Part shown: positions 9,640 to 20,706 of the stretch, piece by piece
Position numbering within the stretch: position 1 is the stretch's first letter
Layout of the letters: each line of letters opens with the position of its first letter
Assembly (NCBI RefSeq): GCF_023898315.1
Contig: NC_064622.1
Span: 355,241,234 to 355,305,233 of the forward strand
Origin: Schistocerca nitens
Taxonomy: Eukaryota; Arthropoda; Insecta; Orthoptera; Acrididae
Length of the DNA stretch: 64,000 nt
Reading direction: 5' to 3'
Notes under the pieces: generated by a model
Told to the model about the DNA's origin: nothing
Seen by the model: only the letters and a program-made list of their open reading frames with translations
The model's database searches: none
Translations under genes and position numbers: made by a program

Positions 9640-10765
9640 GAGTATCCAGACACCTATTAGTGGACATTAACATGTGATGTGGCCACCCGTCTGCTTCATG
9701 ACGTCCTGAACTCTACTGGGGTTGGGTTGTTTTGGGGGGAAGAGACCAGACAGCGAGGTCATCGGTACCATCGGATTAGGTAAGACGGGGAAGGAAGTCG
9801 GCCGTGCCCTTTCGAAGGAACCATCCCGGTATTTGCCTGGAGCGATTTAGGAAAATCACGGAAAACCTAAATCAGGATGGTCGGACGCGGGATTGAACCG
9901 TCGTCCTCCCGAATGCGAGTCCTGTGTGCTAGCCACTGCTCCACCTCGCTCGGTAACTCTACTGCGGACACTTTCTATGAGGTGTCTGAATGTCTGTGGA
10001 GGAATGACAGCCCATTCTCTCTTAAGAGCCGACACAAGAGAAGGTAGTCATGTTGGACGCTGCGATCTGCAGCCAAGTCGACGTTCCAAGTCATCCCTAA
10101 GGTGTTCCACTGGGTTCCGATCGGGACTCTGCCTATTTCAACCCATTTCGGGAAGGTTAACTGTCCCCAAACAATTGCCTCACAGATGCTACTTTATAGC
10201 AGCACTGTCATGCTCATACCATCACTCATCATGTCCGAACTCATCCTCTACTGTACGCGGTACACAAGGCTGCAAAATGTGATCATTTCCCTCCGCACTT
10301 GGCGTTTTCTAAAGCACAATAAGAAAACCACACCATAGCCACGAAAAACGCTCCCATAACAAATCACCAGATCCCCAGTATTTCACTGATGTCACTTCAG
10401 ATGATGGCGTTCACCAAACCCGAACGTTCCACCGGATTGCCAAAATTCATCGCTCCAAATCACTTGTTTCCCGTCGTCCACTGTCCAGCGACGTCGCGCT
10501 TTATATTGTACTGATGGAAGCACATTGGAACTCCCCAGCGATTCCTTCCGCTGATTTCATGCGACTTTTTACAGCCTCCTTCCGCAATGCTCAGCGGTCC
10601 CCGTTCGTCCGTACATGAACTCTGCATGGCCCTAGTTTAGCTGTGGTAGTTTCTCCGCGTTTCCACTTCACAGTCACATCACCAGCAGTGCAGCTCGTTG
10701 AAATGTCCCTGAAGCATTTGGTATTCACGTGACATCCATGACTAGTCCACGTTCGAAGTCACTGA
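9640..10765 (-). pseudogene. Tc1-D type element and transposase, minus strand, split by SINE S5
   Basis: The left terminus GTATCCAGACACCTATTAGT (from 9643) is the complement of the AGGTGTCCGGATAC end seen at 31.9 and 35.0 kb. On the complement, DDGKQVIWSDEF (first Asp, about 10440-10480) and PVEHLRDDLERRLG (Glu, about 10080-10110) are readable in different frames. The second Asp block is degraded. The 5' end is lost near 10765. SINE S5 sits at 9719-9954. Confidence 0.75.
9719..9954 (-). mobile_element. SINE S5, minus strand
   Basis: The complement starts ACCGAGCGAGGTGGAGCAGT (tRNA-like head) and passes CGGTTCAATCCCGCGTCC (B-box). The body has ATCCTGATTTAGGTTTTCCG and GGGCACGGCCGACTTCCTTC; the end lies near CCAAAACAACCCAACC. 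Duplication AACTCTACTG at 9709-9718 and 9955-9964. Sister copies at 38353 and 61806. Confidence 0.92.
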
Positions 10766-11544
10766 GCTCTCCCTTGAAGGTTGAACTGAAAATACAGCAC
10801 ATTCTGCTAACTGAAGCCAGAACTCTCCGGCCGCACTATGGACCGCATGCACTGTAATTTCCGGGATTCGCGGTTCTAGAAAGGTGTTTCCAGCTTTCCA
10901 CCCCGACGGTAAACTGGCGCAGTAATACATGTCTGCTCCCAGACGCCGGCTGGATAATCCGGGTGCCACATTTCATAATGAGGCAGACAGCGCGGAACTC
11001 ATTACGGGGCCACACCTATCTAGCTGTGGGGAGAAGGAGGGGGGAGGTCCAATTACGTTAATACGGGCCGCACTAACCACAAGCTATATCGCACGAGAAG
11101 CGGCGAGGATTAAGGTCTCGTTGACGAGATCGCACAAGCAATAAAGGGGGTTCCATCATTTCCGGAACTAAATGAAAGCAAATGGCAAAATGCAGACATG
11201 CCGCGTCGACTGCTGTTTCGTATAAATGACGTGGAGTACCTTTAGCAAGATAAAAGAACTCGCAGGACAGAATACTACTCACCCTTTGAAACAGCACACT
11301 GTTCGCTTCTGAATGCTGTACATGGTGTAAAACTTGTACTGGCTCGTCATATCATGATCCACCGCTGACATGGCAGTAACGTATTTTGTATGTGGCACGA
11401 AAATATGCAGCCAGAAGCAATGAATTTGTCACAAGACTTAGGGATGTAGTAAGAAGTAAGACTACAATGGTCGCCAGGCGATTTCATCTCTCCTCCAGCC
11501 AAATGTAAGTCCAATCTCGAACACATGCGCCAAATCTTTCGACC
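10766..11544. other. No recognised gene or repeat
   Basis: Only short, unconvincing frames. A purine-rich patch (GGGGAGAAGGAGGGGGGAGG) lies near 11028-11047. No element ends seen. Confidence 0.4.
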
Positions 11545-11558
11545 TTATGGCACCCTAT

Positions 11559-11880
11559 TGGCAACGGCCTTGCCGCAGTGGATACACCAGTTCCCGTGAG
11601 ATCACCGAAGTTGAGCGCTGTCGGGCTTGGCCGGCACTTGGATGGGTGCCCATCCGGGCTGCCATGCGCTGTTGTCATTTTTCGGGGTGCACTCAGCCTC
11701 TTGATGCTAATTGAGGAGCTACTCGACCGAATAGTAGCGGCTCCGGTCCAAGAAAACCATCATAACGACCGGGAGAACGGTGTGCTGACCACACGACCGT
11801 CCTATCCGCATCCTCACCTGAGGATGACACGGCAATCGGATGGTTCCGATGGACCACTTGTGGCCTGAAGACGGAGTGCT
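11559..11880 (+). mobile_element. 5S rRNA-derived SINE, plus strand
   Basis: The head GCAACGGCCTTGCCGCAGTG continues into GATCACCGAAGTTGAGCGCT, TGTCGGGCTTGG and GCACTTGGATGGGTGCCCAT, colinear with a diverged 5S rRNA gene including its internal promoter. The tail runs from TTTTTCGGGGTGCACTCAGC to GAAGACGGAGTGC. It is bracketed by an exact 14-bp duplication, TTATGGCACCCTAT, at 11545-11558 and 11881-11894, proving retroposition. Elements with a 5S head are known as the SINE3 class in vertebrates, and 5S heads are also known in some insects; this assignment is by head similarity. Confidence 0.93.
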
Positions 11881-11894
11881 TTATGGCACCCTAT

Positions 11895-12525
11895 ACAGTC
11901 TAAGAAAAAATACCTACCAGGAAGGGGATATCCGAATGCGACAGAAATCAGTAGATCTGATGTACATGTACACACAAACAAATGATTACAATTTCAGAAA
12001 AACTGGGTGACTTATTCCAGAGGAAGAGCTTCACAAACCAACCACGTCAACAACGAGTTGGTCCACCTCTGGCCTTTATGCAAGCAATTATTCGGCTTGG
12101 CATTGATTGACAGAGTTGTTGCATGGCCTCCTGAGGGATATCGTGACAAATTCTGTCCAACTGGCGCATTAGATCGTTAAAATCCCTACATGGTCGGAGG
12201 GCCCTGCCCATGATACTCCGTGCCCAACTGGGGAGAGATCCGGAGACCTTGCTGTCAACGGTACGGTTTGGCTAGTATGAAGACAATCAGTAGAAACTCT
12301 CGCTGTTATGAAAGCCCAGGAAGGCTTGCCATGAAGGGCAACAAAATGGGAAGCAGAATGTCGTCGACGTATCACTGTGCTGTAAGGGAAACGCAGATGA
12401 TAAAAAAAGGGGACCTACTATGAAAGGAAATGGCATCCTGACCATCACTCCTGGTTGTCGAACCGTATGCTGGGCGACAGTCAGGTTGGTTCTCGATCGC
12501 TGCCCAGAGCGTTCCCAGATAGTCT
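11895..12525 (-). pseudogene. Tc1-E 3' half, minus-strand arm of a fold-back
   Basis: On the complement from 12525 down: DAISFHSRSP, VALHGKPSWAF and LTARSPDLSPVGHGV, the C-terminal half of a Tc1 transposase whose triad Glu reads Gly or is out of frame. It ends outward at ACTTTCAGAAAAACTGGG-type 3' sequence and a terminus near 11895. It mirrors 12526-13247. Confidence 0.8.
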
Positions 12526-13247
12526 TTGGGCTGGAATCTCACTGAATGGAGTGGAATTGTCTTCGGTGATGAGTTCCGCTTCGAACTGATTCCCAAAGAC
12601 CAGCGAAGACGTGTCTGTAGATGCTCTAGACAGCGATGGGATACCATCCTGACTGTCGCCCCCCTGTACGGTCCGAAAACCGGGAATGATGGTCTTGCGT
12701 GCCATTTCTTTTCAGAAGGACCTCTTTGGTTGTCATCCGTGGCACTCTTACAGAACGGCGGTACGTCGGCGATAATTCTACATTCCGTTTTGTTGTCCTG
12801 CATGAGAAGCCAACCTGGCTTACACTTCAGAAAGATAATGCCCGCCTGCACACAGCGACAGACTCTACTGTTTGTCTTCGTGCTTGCCAAATCCTGCTTT
12901 TGCCAGTAACATCTCTGGATTTTGAGCATTACGGGCAGGGCGTGTGGGCCATCTCGGGATTTTGACGCTCTAACGCGGAAGTTGGACAGAATTTGGCACG
13001 ATATCCCTCAGGAAGACATTCAACAACTATCAGTCAGATTCAAGCCGAATAACTGCTTGTATAAGAGCCAGACGCGGTCCCCCGCATTATTTTCTTGCTC
13101 AATTTGTAAGGCTCTGCCTCTTGAATAATTCGCCCAATTTTTCTGAAACTGTAATGATTTGCTCGTCTGTGCATGTACATCACATGTACCGATTTCCGTC
13201 CCATTAGTATTATTCTTTCGTGGTGTGGCGGTTTTCTTTTTCCTTAG
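12526..13247 (+). pseudogene. Tc1-E 3' half, plus-strand arm of a fold-back
   Basis: Starts SGIVFGDEFRFELIPKD (first Asp, 12550-12600), then RRRVCRCSRQRWD, LVVIRGTLTERRYV, LQKDNARLHTA (second Asp, about 12830) and IWHDIPQEDIQQL. The Glu region is degraded. The 3' end TCGTGGTGTGGCGGTTTTC..TTAGAGTA resembles the outer end of the minus arm. Together the arms point outward, 3' ends outside. Confidence 0.82.
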
Positions 13248-13249
13248 AG

Positions 13250-13957
13250 TATTCGAGGGTTGGAACTTAAATAGTGGCAACTATTTATTTACAACCCGTA
13301 CAAAAGAGTTACATGTTTGCACCTGTTACTGTCCTTCAGAGTAGTCACCAGCGTTGTGTAGAGCCCGTTGCCAGCGATGTGGGAGGCGTAGTATACCGTT
13401 AGTAGAGCCTGTTCTGTTATGGTGCGAATGGAGCGGTCTACTGCCTGTTGAGTCTCTGGAACAGTTCCGAAGCGACTGCCACCGTCAATGTACAGTATTA
13501 CTGTTCGTTTTTGGATCGCCTGCGACCAGCTTTGCGAAAGAAGCGGCGACACTTTCTGCGCAACCCACCCATCATTTTGCACGACAATGCGCGGGCGGAT
13601 ACAGCGCAAGCTGCGGCTGCTCTGTTCGGTCGATGGGACTGGGAAGTACTGTACCGTCCACCATACTCCCCGTACTTAAGTCCTTGTGACTTTGATTTGA
13701 TCCCGAAGATGAAGGAACCACTTCGTGGCATCCGCTTCAGAACTGTTCCAGAGATTCGACAGGCAGTAGACCGCTCCATTCGCACCATCAACAGAACAGG
13801 CTCTGCTAACGGTATACTACGCCTTCCACATCGCTGGCAACGGGTTCTACACAACGCTGGTGACTACTTTGAAGGACAGTAACAGGTGCAAACACGTAAC
13901 TCTTTTGTACCGGTTGGGAATAAATAGTTGCCACTATTTAAGTTCCAACCCTCGTAC
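13250..13957. mobile_element. Mariner (M3) fold-back element with about 220-bp inverted arms
   Basis: The left arm (about 13253-13480) is the inverted copy of the right arm (about 13740-13955): both read CGAGGGTTGGAACTTAAATA inward and agree for more than 200 bp. A normal mariner has about 30-bp termini, so here the 3' end including coding sequence has been duplicated in place of the 5' half. The single-copy middle holds the catalytic part of the transposase. Confidence 0.92.
13448..13882 (+). pseudogene. Mariner (M3) transposase C-terminal half
   Basis: A 144-codon open frame reads RNPPIILHDNARADTAQAA (second catalytic Asp) and RPPYSPYLSPCDFDLIPKM, with 34 residues between the Asp residues, the DD34D signature of mariner. 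It ends WQRVLHNAGDYFEGQ, a typical mariner C-terminus. The N-terminal DNA-binding part is absent; the first 20 or so codons come from the inverted arm. The frame is intact, but the protein would lack DNA binding and the first Asp. Confidence 0.88.
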
Positions 13958-13959
13958 TT

Positions 13960-14760
13960 GCGAAACATAAGTCACCCTGAGACTTATGTTACAAGAGAGA
14001 CTGAAGGAAGGCAAACTGAAGTTCATAGCAGTCGTTGACAAAGAAAAGCTTTTGTCATCGTTGACTGGAATACACTCTTTGACAGCACAAGGTGGCAATT
14101 ATTAGTACAGAGAGCGAAAGGTTTTCTATAACTTGTACTGAAACCAGCCGACAGTTCTGAGTCGAAGGACGTGGAAGGGTGGCAGCGATTGAAAAAAGAG
14201 CGAGTGAGGGTTGTAAGCTATCCCCGATGTTATTCAACACGTGCAGGAACAAGCTGTGAAGCATTCAAAAGGGAACTGAGGCAAGGGGCTCAAAGTTCGT
14301 GGAGACTAAATGAAAACTTTAAGGCTTGCTAATGACGTTGTCATTCTGGGACAGACGACAATGGGCTTGGAAGAGCAGTTTAATGGAATGGATGGTGTCT
14401 TGGAAACAGTTCATAGGCTGGACATCAACAAAAGCAAAACATGGGTAATGGAATTAGTCGAAGTAAGTCAGGGGATGCCGCGCGAATGAGAATTGGAAAT
14501 AAGTCACTACTGCTTTCATATTTGAGCAGCAAATTAAGTGACGATGGCCGAAGAGAGGATGTAAAATGCTAACTGGAAATTACAAGAAAAGTATTTCTGA
14601 AAAAGAGAAATTTGTTAGTGAGGGTCAGGTTAAATGTCAGGCAGTCCTTTGCGAAGGTATTTATCTCGAATGTAGTCTTGTACGGAAGTGAAACGTGGAC
14701 GATCTACGTTTCAGACATTCGATGGAAAAGCGACCAGCAGTATGCTCGTACTTGCACTTT
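13960..14760 (+). pseudogene. RTE-type LINE reverse transcriptase fragment
   Basis: Broken frames read ANDVVILGQTTMGLEEQFN (catalytic box with A-N-D in place of ADD, near 14330), LLLSYLSSKLSDDG and FISNVVLYGSETWTI (14690-14710), the thumb and C-terminal landmarks of RTE-type LINEs. Upstream parts are unreadable. Confidence 0.65.
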
Positions 14761-16120
14761 CGTTGTTCACTTAACTAGACTTTTTTTCTCACTCACATAA
14801 CATCAATCGCTCGTCAACAATTCCACTTATTTTATTTCTCTTGTTCTAGATCACTGGCAGTCAACCTGATCCCTATAGTCCACTAGCGGGCGTTCTATCT
14901 TTCATGGTGGGCCGCAGGTCGTAAGGATTTTTCTTCAGTTTTCAAAAATTCTGATATAACGTATTTTGTAAGTAACAATTATCATATTCTTTAACTTGCT
15001 GTAACTCTGATTTATTAATTTTGTAAAGTAAAGTTACCTCCATATTCTACAACTTTTTTGTGTTGGTAAGTGTACAGACGAAACGTGTAAACAGGAATAA
15101 ATACAAAAAAAACCTACCATTTACACGTTTTTCAAATTTCACTATTATATGCACAATAGACATGTTAGGATTAGTGTACAGTATAATCCGAGAACGAATA
15201 CAACGAACTGTAAAAAAACATTGTCTCAAAAATAAAGCAAAAAATACTGCCACTTTGGTAGTTAAGTGAAAACTACAAACATTACGTGGTCTTCTCTCGT
15301 CGCTGCTTAATTACAAAGTTAAAATGAAAAAATAAAATATTTCACGAGTCGCATATCTGAGGCTCCAGCCGGCGCCCCCATGCTTTCACTGTTTCTGTCC
15401 TCCCCGCCTTTGTTTGCAGCGGCTAGCAGAGGAATGCTTTTAATTACGAGCAAAGGTTAGTTGTTTGCAACAGAGAAAAAAAAACATATTTCTGCCACCC
15501 AGTCCCCACTTCTGTCCGTGTGATTTCTCTTTCTGCATCATGCTATAACAGTCCGTTATATCGGCTTTTTTATTCCAACTAAAATGTTAACTTAAAACAA
15601 AAGGGGGGAGGGGGGGGTTATGAAACAATGTATTTGTTCCTGCGTAGCAGAAAAGGAGGAACACGCGAGGAAATTCCTATTATTAACTTGTGTGTCAAAA
15701 CAATGTTTCATATAACTAACTGGCAAAGAACATCAGAGATGACACCCACCATCGTATACAGGGTGACTGAGCACCGGAGTAGCTGATGTAGAGGCTATAA
15801 AAAAACTGACAGTTGCAGTTTTTTAAAGTAATAATTTAACACCGTACTATAATACAGTCAGTCGTTACCTTCTATTCGAACTGCAGTGCTGTTCTTTAGA
15901 ACAACTACAATTTTTCGAGTGGTTTACGTGATAGCTGAAGAAATCTCGGATTTTCCTCGATCTTTTGATCGCCCCCATCTACTGACTTGCATTAGTACTT
16001 TCCACGACGTAACTTAACGTTTTTAATGTACTACTGAATTAAATAATAAAAATAATTGTAACACACAGACCACAATTTTTTCTTGGGTGCACGCAATGTA
16101 TAACAACCAACAACTAAACA
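14761..16120. other. AT-rich, no recognised gene
   Basis: Mostly AT-rich without usable frames. A G-run lies at 15603-15617 (AGGGGGGGGTT). TACAGGGTGAC at 15757-15767 matches the terminal repeat of mariner M6 (21092) but has no partner nearby. Nothing else recognised. Confidence 0.45.
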
Positions 16121-17277
16121 TATACACTGAAGAGCCGAAGAAACTGGTACACCTGCCCAATATCGTGTAGGGCCCCTGCGAGCACGCAGAAGTGCCGCAA
16201 CACGATGTGCCATGGACTCCACTAATGTCTAAGTAGTACTGCAGGGCGCTGGCACAATGAATCCGGCAGGGCTGCCTATAAATCCATAAGATCTCTTCTG
16301 AATAGGACGTTGCAAGGCATTCCAGACATACTCAATAATGTTCATGTCTGGGGAGTTTGGTGGCCAGGGGAAATGTTTAAACTCAGAAGCAATTATGGAC
16401 ATACGGATGTGGCATTGTCCTGCTGGAATTGCCCAAATACGTCGTAATGCGCAATGGACATGAATGGATGCAAGTGATCAGACAGAATGCTTACGTGCGT
16501 GTCATCTGTATCGTATCTAGATGTATCAGGCGTCCCATATAACGCCAACTGCACACGCCCAACACCCTTACAGAGTCTCCACCAGCTTGGACAGTCCCCT
16601 GGTGACATGCAGGGTCTAGGGATTCATGAGGTTGTCTCTATACACGTACAAGTCCCACCCGCTCGATACAATTTGAAACGAGACTCGTCCGACAGGCAAC
16701 ATGTTTCCAGTCATCAAAAGACCAATGTCAGTGTTGACGGGCCCAGGAGACGCGTAAAGCTTTGTGTCGTGCAATCATCAAGGGTACATGAGTGGGACTT
16801 CGGCTTCGAAAGCCCATATCGATGATGTTCCAGTGAATGGTTCCCACGCTGACATTTGTTGATGGCCCAGCACTGAAATATGAAGCAATTTGGATAAGGA
16901 TTGCACTTCAGTCATGTTGAACGATTCTCTTCAGTCGTCCTTGGTCCCGTTCTTATAGGACCGTTTTCCGGCCGCAGCGATTCGAAGGTTTGATGTTTTA
17001 CGCCACTCCTGATACTCACGGTACATTCGTGAAATGATCGAACGGGACAATTTGTACTTCATCGCTATATCGGAGATGCCGTGTCCCATCGCTCGTGTGC
17101 CGACTACACACCATATTCAGACTTACTCAACTCTTGATAACCTGCCATTGTAGTAGCAGTAACCGATCTAACAACTGCGCCAGACACTTGGTGTCGTATA
17201 TAGACGTTGCCGACCGCAGCGCCGTTTATATATCTTTGTGTTTGAGTACCAGTTTCTCTGGCGCTTCTGTATGTATA
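16121..17277 (-). mobile_element. Tc1-C element, minus strand
   Basis: The termini TATACACTGAAGAGCCGAAG..AAACTGGTAC at the left and GTACCAGTTTCTCTGGCGCT..GTATA at the right are imperfect inverted repeats. On the complement a transposase reads SDESRFKLYRAGG (first Asp, about 16655-16700) and FGQFQQDNATSVCP (second Asp, about 16395-16440); the Glu end is degraded. It is the same family as 3315-4485 and helps define that copy's limits. Confidence 0.88.
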
Positions 17278-17802
17278 TAAAAACACAAGTTTGGTTTGTC
17301 CGTATGTGCTGCTACAACTCCGCAAGGCACCCCGCAACCCCAAGACCATTATGCGGTATGGTAGCTTTCTATCCCCAATCCACGAAGAAGATTCTGGTTT
17401 GAAACTGCAAGGGTTGGATTGGAAGATATGGCGTGTGAAGAGGGTATTCCACCAATGGATTTCTTGTGGGAAGTCGGTGAAGCAGCTAAGCACCCAGTGC
17501 TGCAGTGGATTAGGTTCGCTAGAATGTTCCATCCAGAATGTTCGACCATGTTGTAGAATCTTCCGTAATGTTACAAAATACTGTACTCTAGAAGATTCGA
17601 TAATGTTCTAGGATGATTGAGAATCTAAAAGTTCCAGGATGCTCGAGAAAGTTTCATTATCCTGTGGGATACTTTCCAGATCAGAAGGGTATACCGTCTG
17701 AAAACCTTGTAAGGGTGTTGAACCGTAGGTTGTGCTGAGAAATAACTGTTAAGAAAAAAAGATTTAAAGATAGTGATTCACTTTTATGTTCCCCCGTATT
17801 TT
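17278..17802. promoter_or_regulatory. Cluster of GAAnnTTC (heat-shock-element-like) palindromes
   Basis: Four perfect GAAnnTTC units occur within 77 bases (17522-17529, 17536-17543, 17556-17563, 17591-17598). Half-matches follow to about 17655. Inverted nGAAn pentamers are the binding unit of heat-shock factor. No coding sequence or known promoter follows, so function is unproven; a decayed short tandem repeat could give the same pattern. Confidence 0.35.
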
Positions 17803-19073
17803 CAGGGTTCCGCGCCTCATTCAGTAAAATCGGAAATGTTATAGGATCACTTTACTATCTTTGTGTCTGCCTGCCTATCTGTCTTTAGAATTGTTAAGAC
17901 CTCTTGTTCTCAGGAGAGGGTTGGTTATCAAGTTGAAATTTATATCACATACTAAGCTCTACTGCCCCTTGGTGGTATGATAAACTTTTAAGTCAATATA
18001 ATCAAAAGATACGGCTATTTGTGCCACTTATTTCGATACTTCCAAAGTTAGCCATCGTAACCTGCTTTAAAGTTCTTATTTTTATACTCTCTATTATTTA
18101 ATGACCGTTTTATTAATGTGATTGCGTATTAATTGATTTTTATTTACGGTTTGTTTTAGCGATTCCTTTTCACTGTTTGCTCCTTTGATTTGAGTCCTTT
18201 TAATTATGTTTGCGATTGTTATGAAGTCTATATTGCTTACTGTTGTCCTTTAAGTTAAAGAACGCGGTAATACCAAATGCGTTTCGCAGTAGCAGATCTC
18301 GTTGAGTGTCCTTGCTGGAACTTCACCTGAAATCGCTAAAGATAATTTATCGCTCTGCGGAAATCGATCGGTACAGCCAAGTGCTATGCTGTGTGATGTG
18401 TATGGATTGTGGTGTCCAACGTAAGTTCGTGAAATTATTTAGGTCTGCGGAGAAATATTCTCGACGAATCCCAAAACCGCGTAAAACTGCAGGTTCGCAC
18501 TATCAAACCACACAACACTTCCGAACGACTTGCGTCTTTATAATCACTGAATATTTCTTTTGAAATGATTAAGGGTTATGAACTCGACACACCTGATACT
18601 CCTTTTGTGCTTTTATATGTATTTATTTTCTTCAATACCATAAAACATAGATTACTGCCTTAATGGCGGCTTCCATCAATCTCCTCTCAATCCGACATAG
18701 GACATCTCTCTTCCAATGTCCAACATCGCATGGAATAATTATTTCTTTGCCGTAGCTTAATACTGTCTGTATATCTTTGTTATCGAGTTCGCACGGAGAT
18801 GCTTAAATTCCACAGAGTATTTATATCTCGCGCATGTATTTTAGATTTATCGTTGTATTGATAGTCCGTCGCACTTTATGTATGGGTTTTTGCATCACGA
18901 AACGCTTCACTGTAACATGCTTATCGTAAACCTACAATCATAAAATTTGGCACGAAGCAAGGTTTCACAGTGCGAGTAAAGAAAAAAATCCGAAAATTGA
19001 TAATCTGTAATTCTAACACATGATCATTTTTTTGCTATCTACTGTCACTCAGTCAGCTTGTCTGTCTATCAAG
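17803..19073 (+). repeat. Old unclassified dispersed repeat, two similar units
   Basis: The first unit begins GGGTTCCGCGCCTCATTCAG and includes TCAAGTTGAAATTTATATCA and CAAAAGATACGGCTATTTGT. A second unit, recognisable from GAAGCAAGGTTTCACAG (about 18955), repeats the GTCTGTCTATCAAGAC..TTTTTCTCAG..TCAAGTTGAAATTTATGTCA pattern but is cut by insertions at 19074, 19957 and 21092. Remaining pieces are 19873-19956, 21000-21091 and probably 22408 onward. No protein motif. 18061-18900 is AT-rich and otherwise featureless. Confidence 0.6.
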
Positions 19074-19872
19074 ACATGATGCTGTGGTATATCGAGAGGT
19101 TGTAACAATGGAAAATTGTACTGAAATACAGGAGGATCTGCAGAGAATTGACGCATGGTGCAGGGAATGGCAATTGAATCTCAATGTAGACAAGTGTAAT
19201 GTGCTGCGAATACATAGAAAGAAAGATCCCCTATCATTTAGCTACAATATAGCAGGTCAGCAACTGGAAGCAGTTACTTCCATAAATTATCTGGGAATAC
19301 GCATTAGGAGTGATTTAAAATGGAATAATCATATAAAGTTGATCGTCGGTAAAGCAGATGCCAGACTGAGATTCATTGGAAGAATCCTAAGGAAATGCAA
19401 TCCGAAAACAAAGGAAGTAGGTTACAGAACGCTTGTTCCCCCACTGCTTGAATACTGTTCAGCAGTGTGGGATCCGTACCAGATAGGGTTGATAGAAGAG
19501 ATGGAGAAGATCCAACGGAGAGCAGCGCGCTTCGTTACAGCATCATTTAGTAATCGCGAAAGCGTTACGGAGATGATAGATACTCTGCAGAAGAGACGTT
19601 CAGTAGCTCGGTACGGGCTTTTGTTGAAGTTTAGAGAACATACCTTCACCGAGGAGTCACGCAGTATATTGCGCCCTGCTACGTATATCTCGTGAAGAGA
19701 CCACGAGGATAAAATCAGAGAGATTAGAGCCCACACAGAGGCATACCGAGAATCCTTCTTTCCACGAACGATACGAGACTGGAATAGAAGGGAGAACCGA
19801 TAGAGGTACTCAGGGTACCCTCCGCCACACACCGTCAGGTGGCTTGCGGAGTATGGATATAGATGTAGACCA
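19074..19872 (+). mobile_element. 5'-truncated Jockey/CR1-like LINE insertion
   Basis: The insertion starts inside the catalytic box (HDAVVYREV where ADDAVVYR is expected), a typical 5' truncation from incomplete reverse transcription. Its 3' end GGAGTATGGATATAGATGTA is the TAGATG-type tail shared with the LINEs at 32.8, 40.8 and 60.35 kb. It splits the unclassified repeat. Confidence 0.85.
19084..19695 (+). pseudogene. LINE reverse transcriptase, C-terminal third
   Basis: A 203-codon open frame: QEDLQRIDAWCREWQLNLN, INYLGIRIRSDLKWNNHI and LVPPLLEYCSAVWDPYQ, then EKIQRRAARFVTASF, all post-catalytic landmarks of Jockey/CR1-type reverse transcriptases. The apparent start Met lies within the former palm domain. 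The frame is clean but lacks the finger and palm regions, so it is non-functional. Confidence 0.88.
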
Positions 19873-19956
19873 TTTTTTCTCAGAAAGGGTAGAAATATCA
19901 AGTTGAAATTTATGTCAAATACTGACGTCTACGGGCTCTTGGCAGCGTAAGTAAGT

Positions 19957-20669
19957 CAGTGATCATCAAACTGCGGCCCGATCGGGTGTTATCATTTCTA
20001 TTTTATAATAATATGCTTCTAGCGACTACATGATAGCGGGTTCCGAACGTTAAGAGTTTGAAGAGTGTATTTTACTTCCTCAGTAACAAAAGAAATTCTT
20101 ACAGAGACTGTAATATTTGAAGACGTGCTTAATGTTAATTGACGCTGGCCCGAAGTTCGTCTCTTACTTCAGGTCCCGCATGGTAAATAGCGTGGCTATT
20201 GCAGAGCTAGAAGAAGTGACAGGGGGAATGTTTTCTTTTTTGTCTTCCAATGCTGACAATTCTGGAACGTGAGCAACTCACACCAATCAACTAATGTGGT
20301 ATAAATGTCACACGAAAGCAACACAGATTCTTGAATGCGCATTATGAAGACGATCATCTTCAAATGTGGTAGGTTTTCGTAGCAAGTAATACGAAATCAA
20401 AATAAGACTGTTGTAATACAGTGAAATGAGCAGAAGAAAAATGACATTCAAAACATGTAGTGAACATTTTGTCTTAAATTGTAATTACTGTTCTTAATTA
20501 CTATAATGTAGTTAGTTATATAAGATATCAAGTATTAACAAAGTCATATTATTGAAAAATGTCTATGTTCCACCTGGCCTAGTACAAAAGCCCTATTGAA
20601 AACGGTATGATAGCAGCGTGTTCTTTCAGATACCAGGGCGTGAAGCCACGAAGTGCGGCCAGGTAGCAG

Positions 20670-20706
<37 letters not shown>

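Noticed and set aside
12372-12929. 185-codon minus-strand ORF
   Set aside because: It spans the junction of the Tc1-E fold-back; only its last 50 or so residues are true transposase, the rest is antisense of the plus-strand arm.
19084-19695. Host gene of 203 codons
   Set aside because: Clear LINE reverse transcriptase C-terminus truncated inside the catalytic box.
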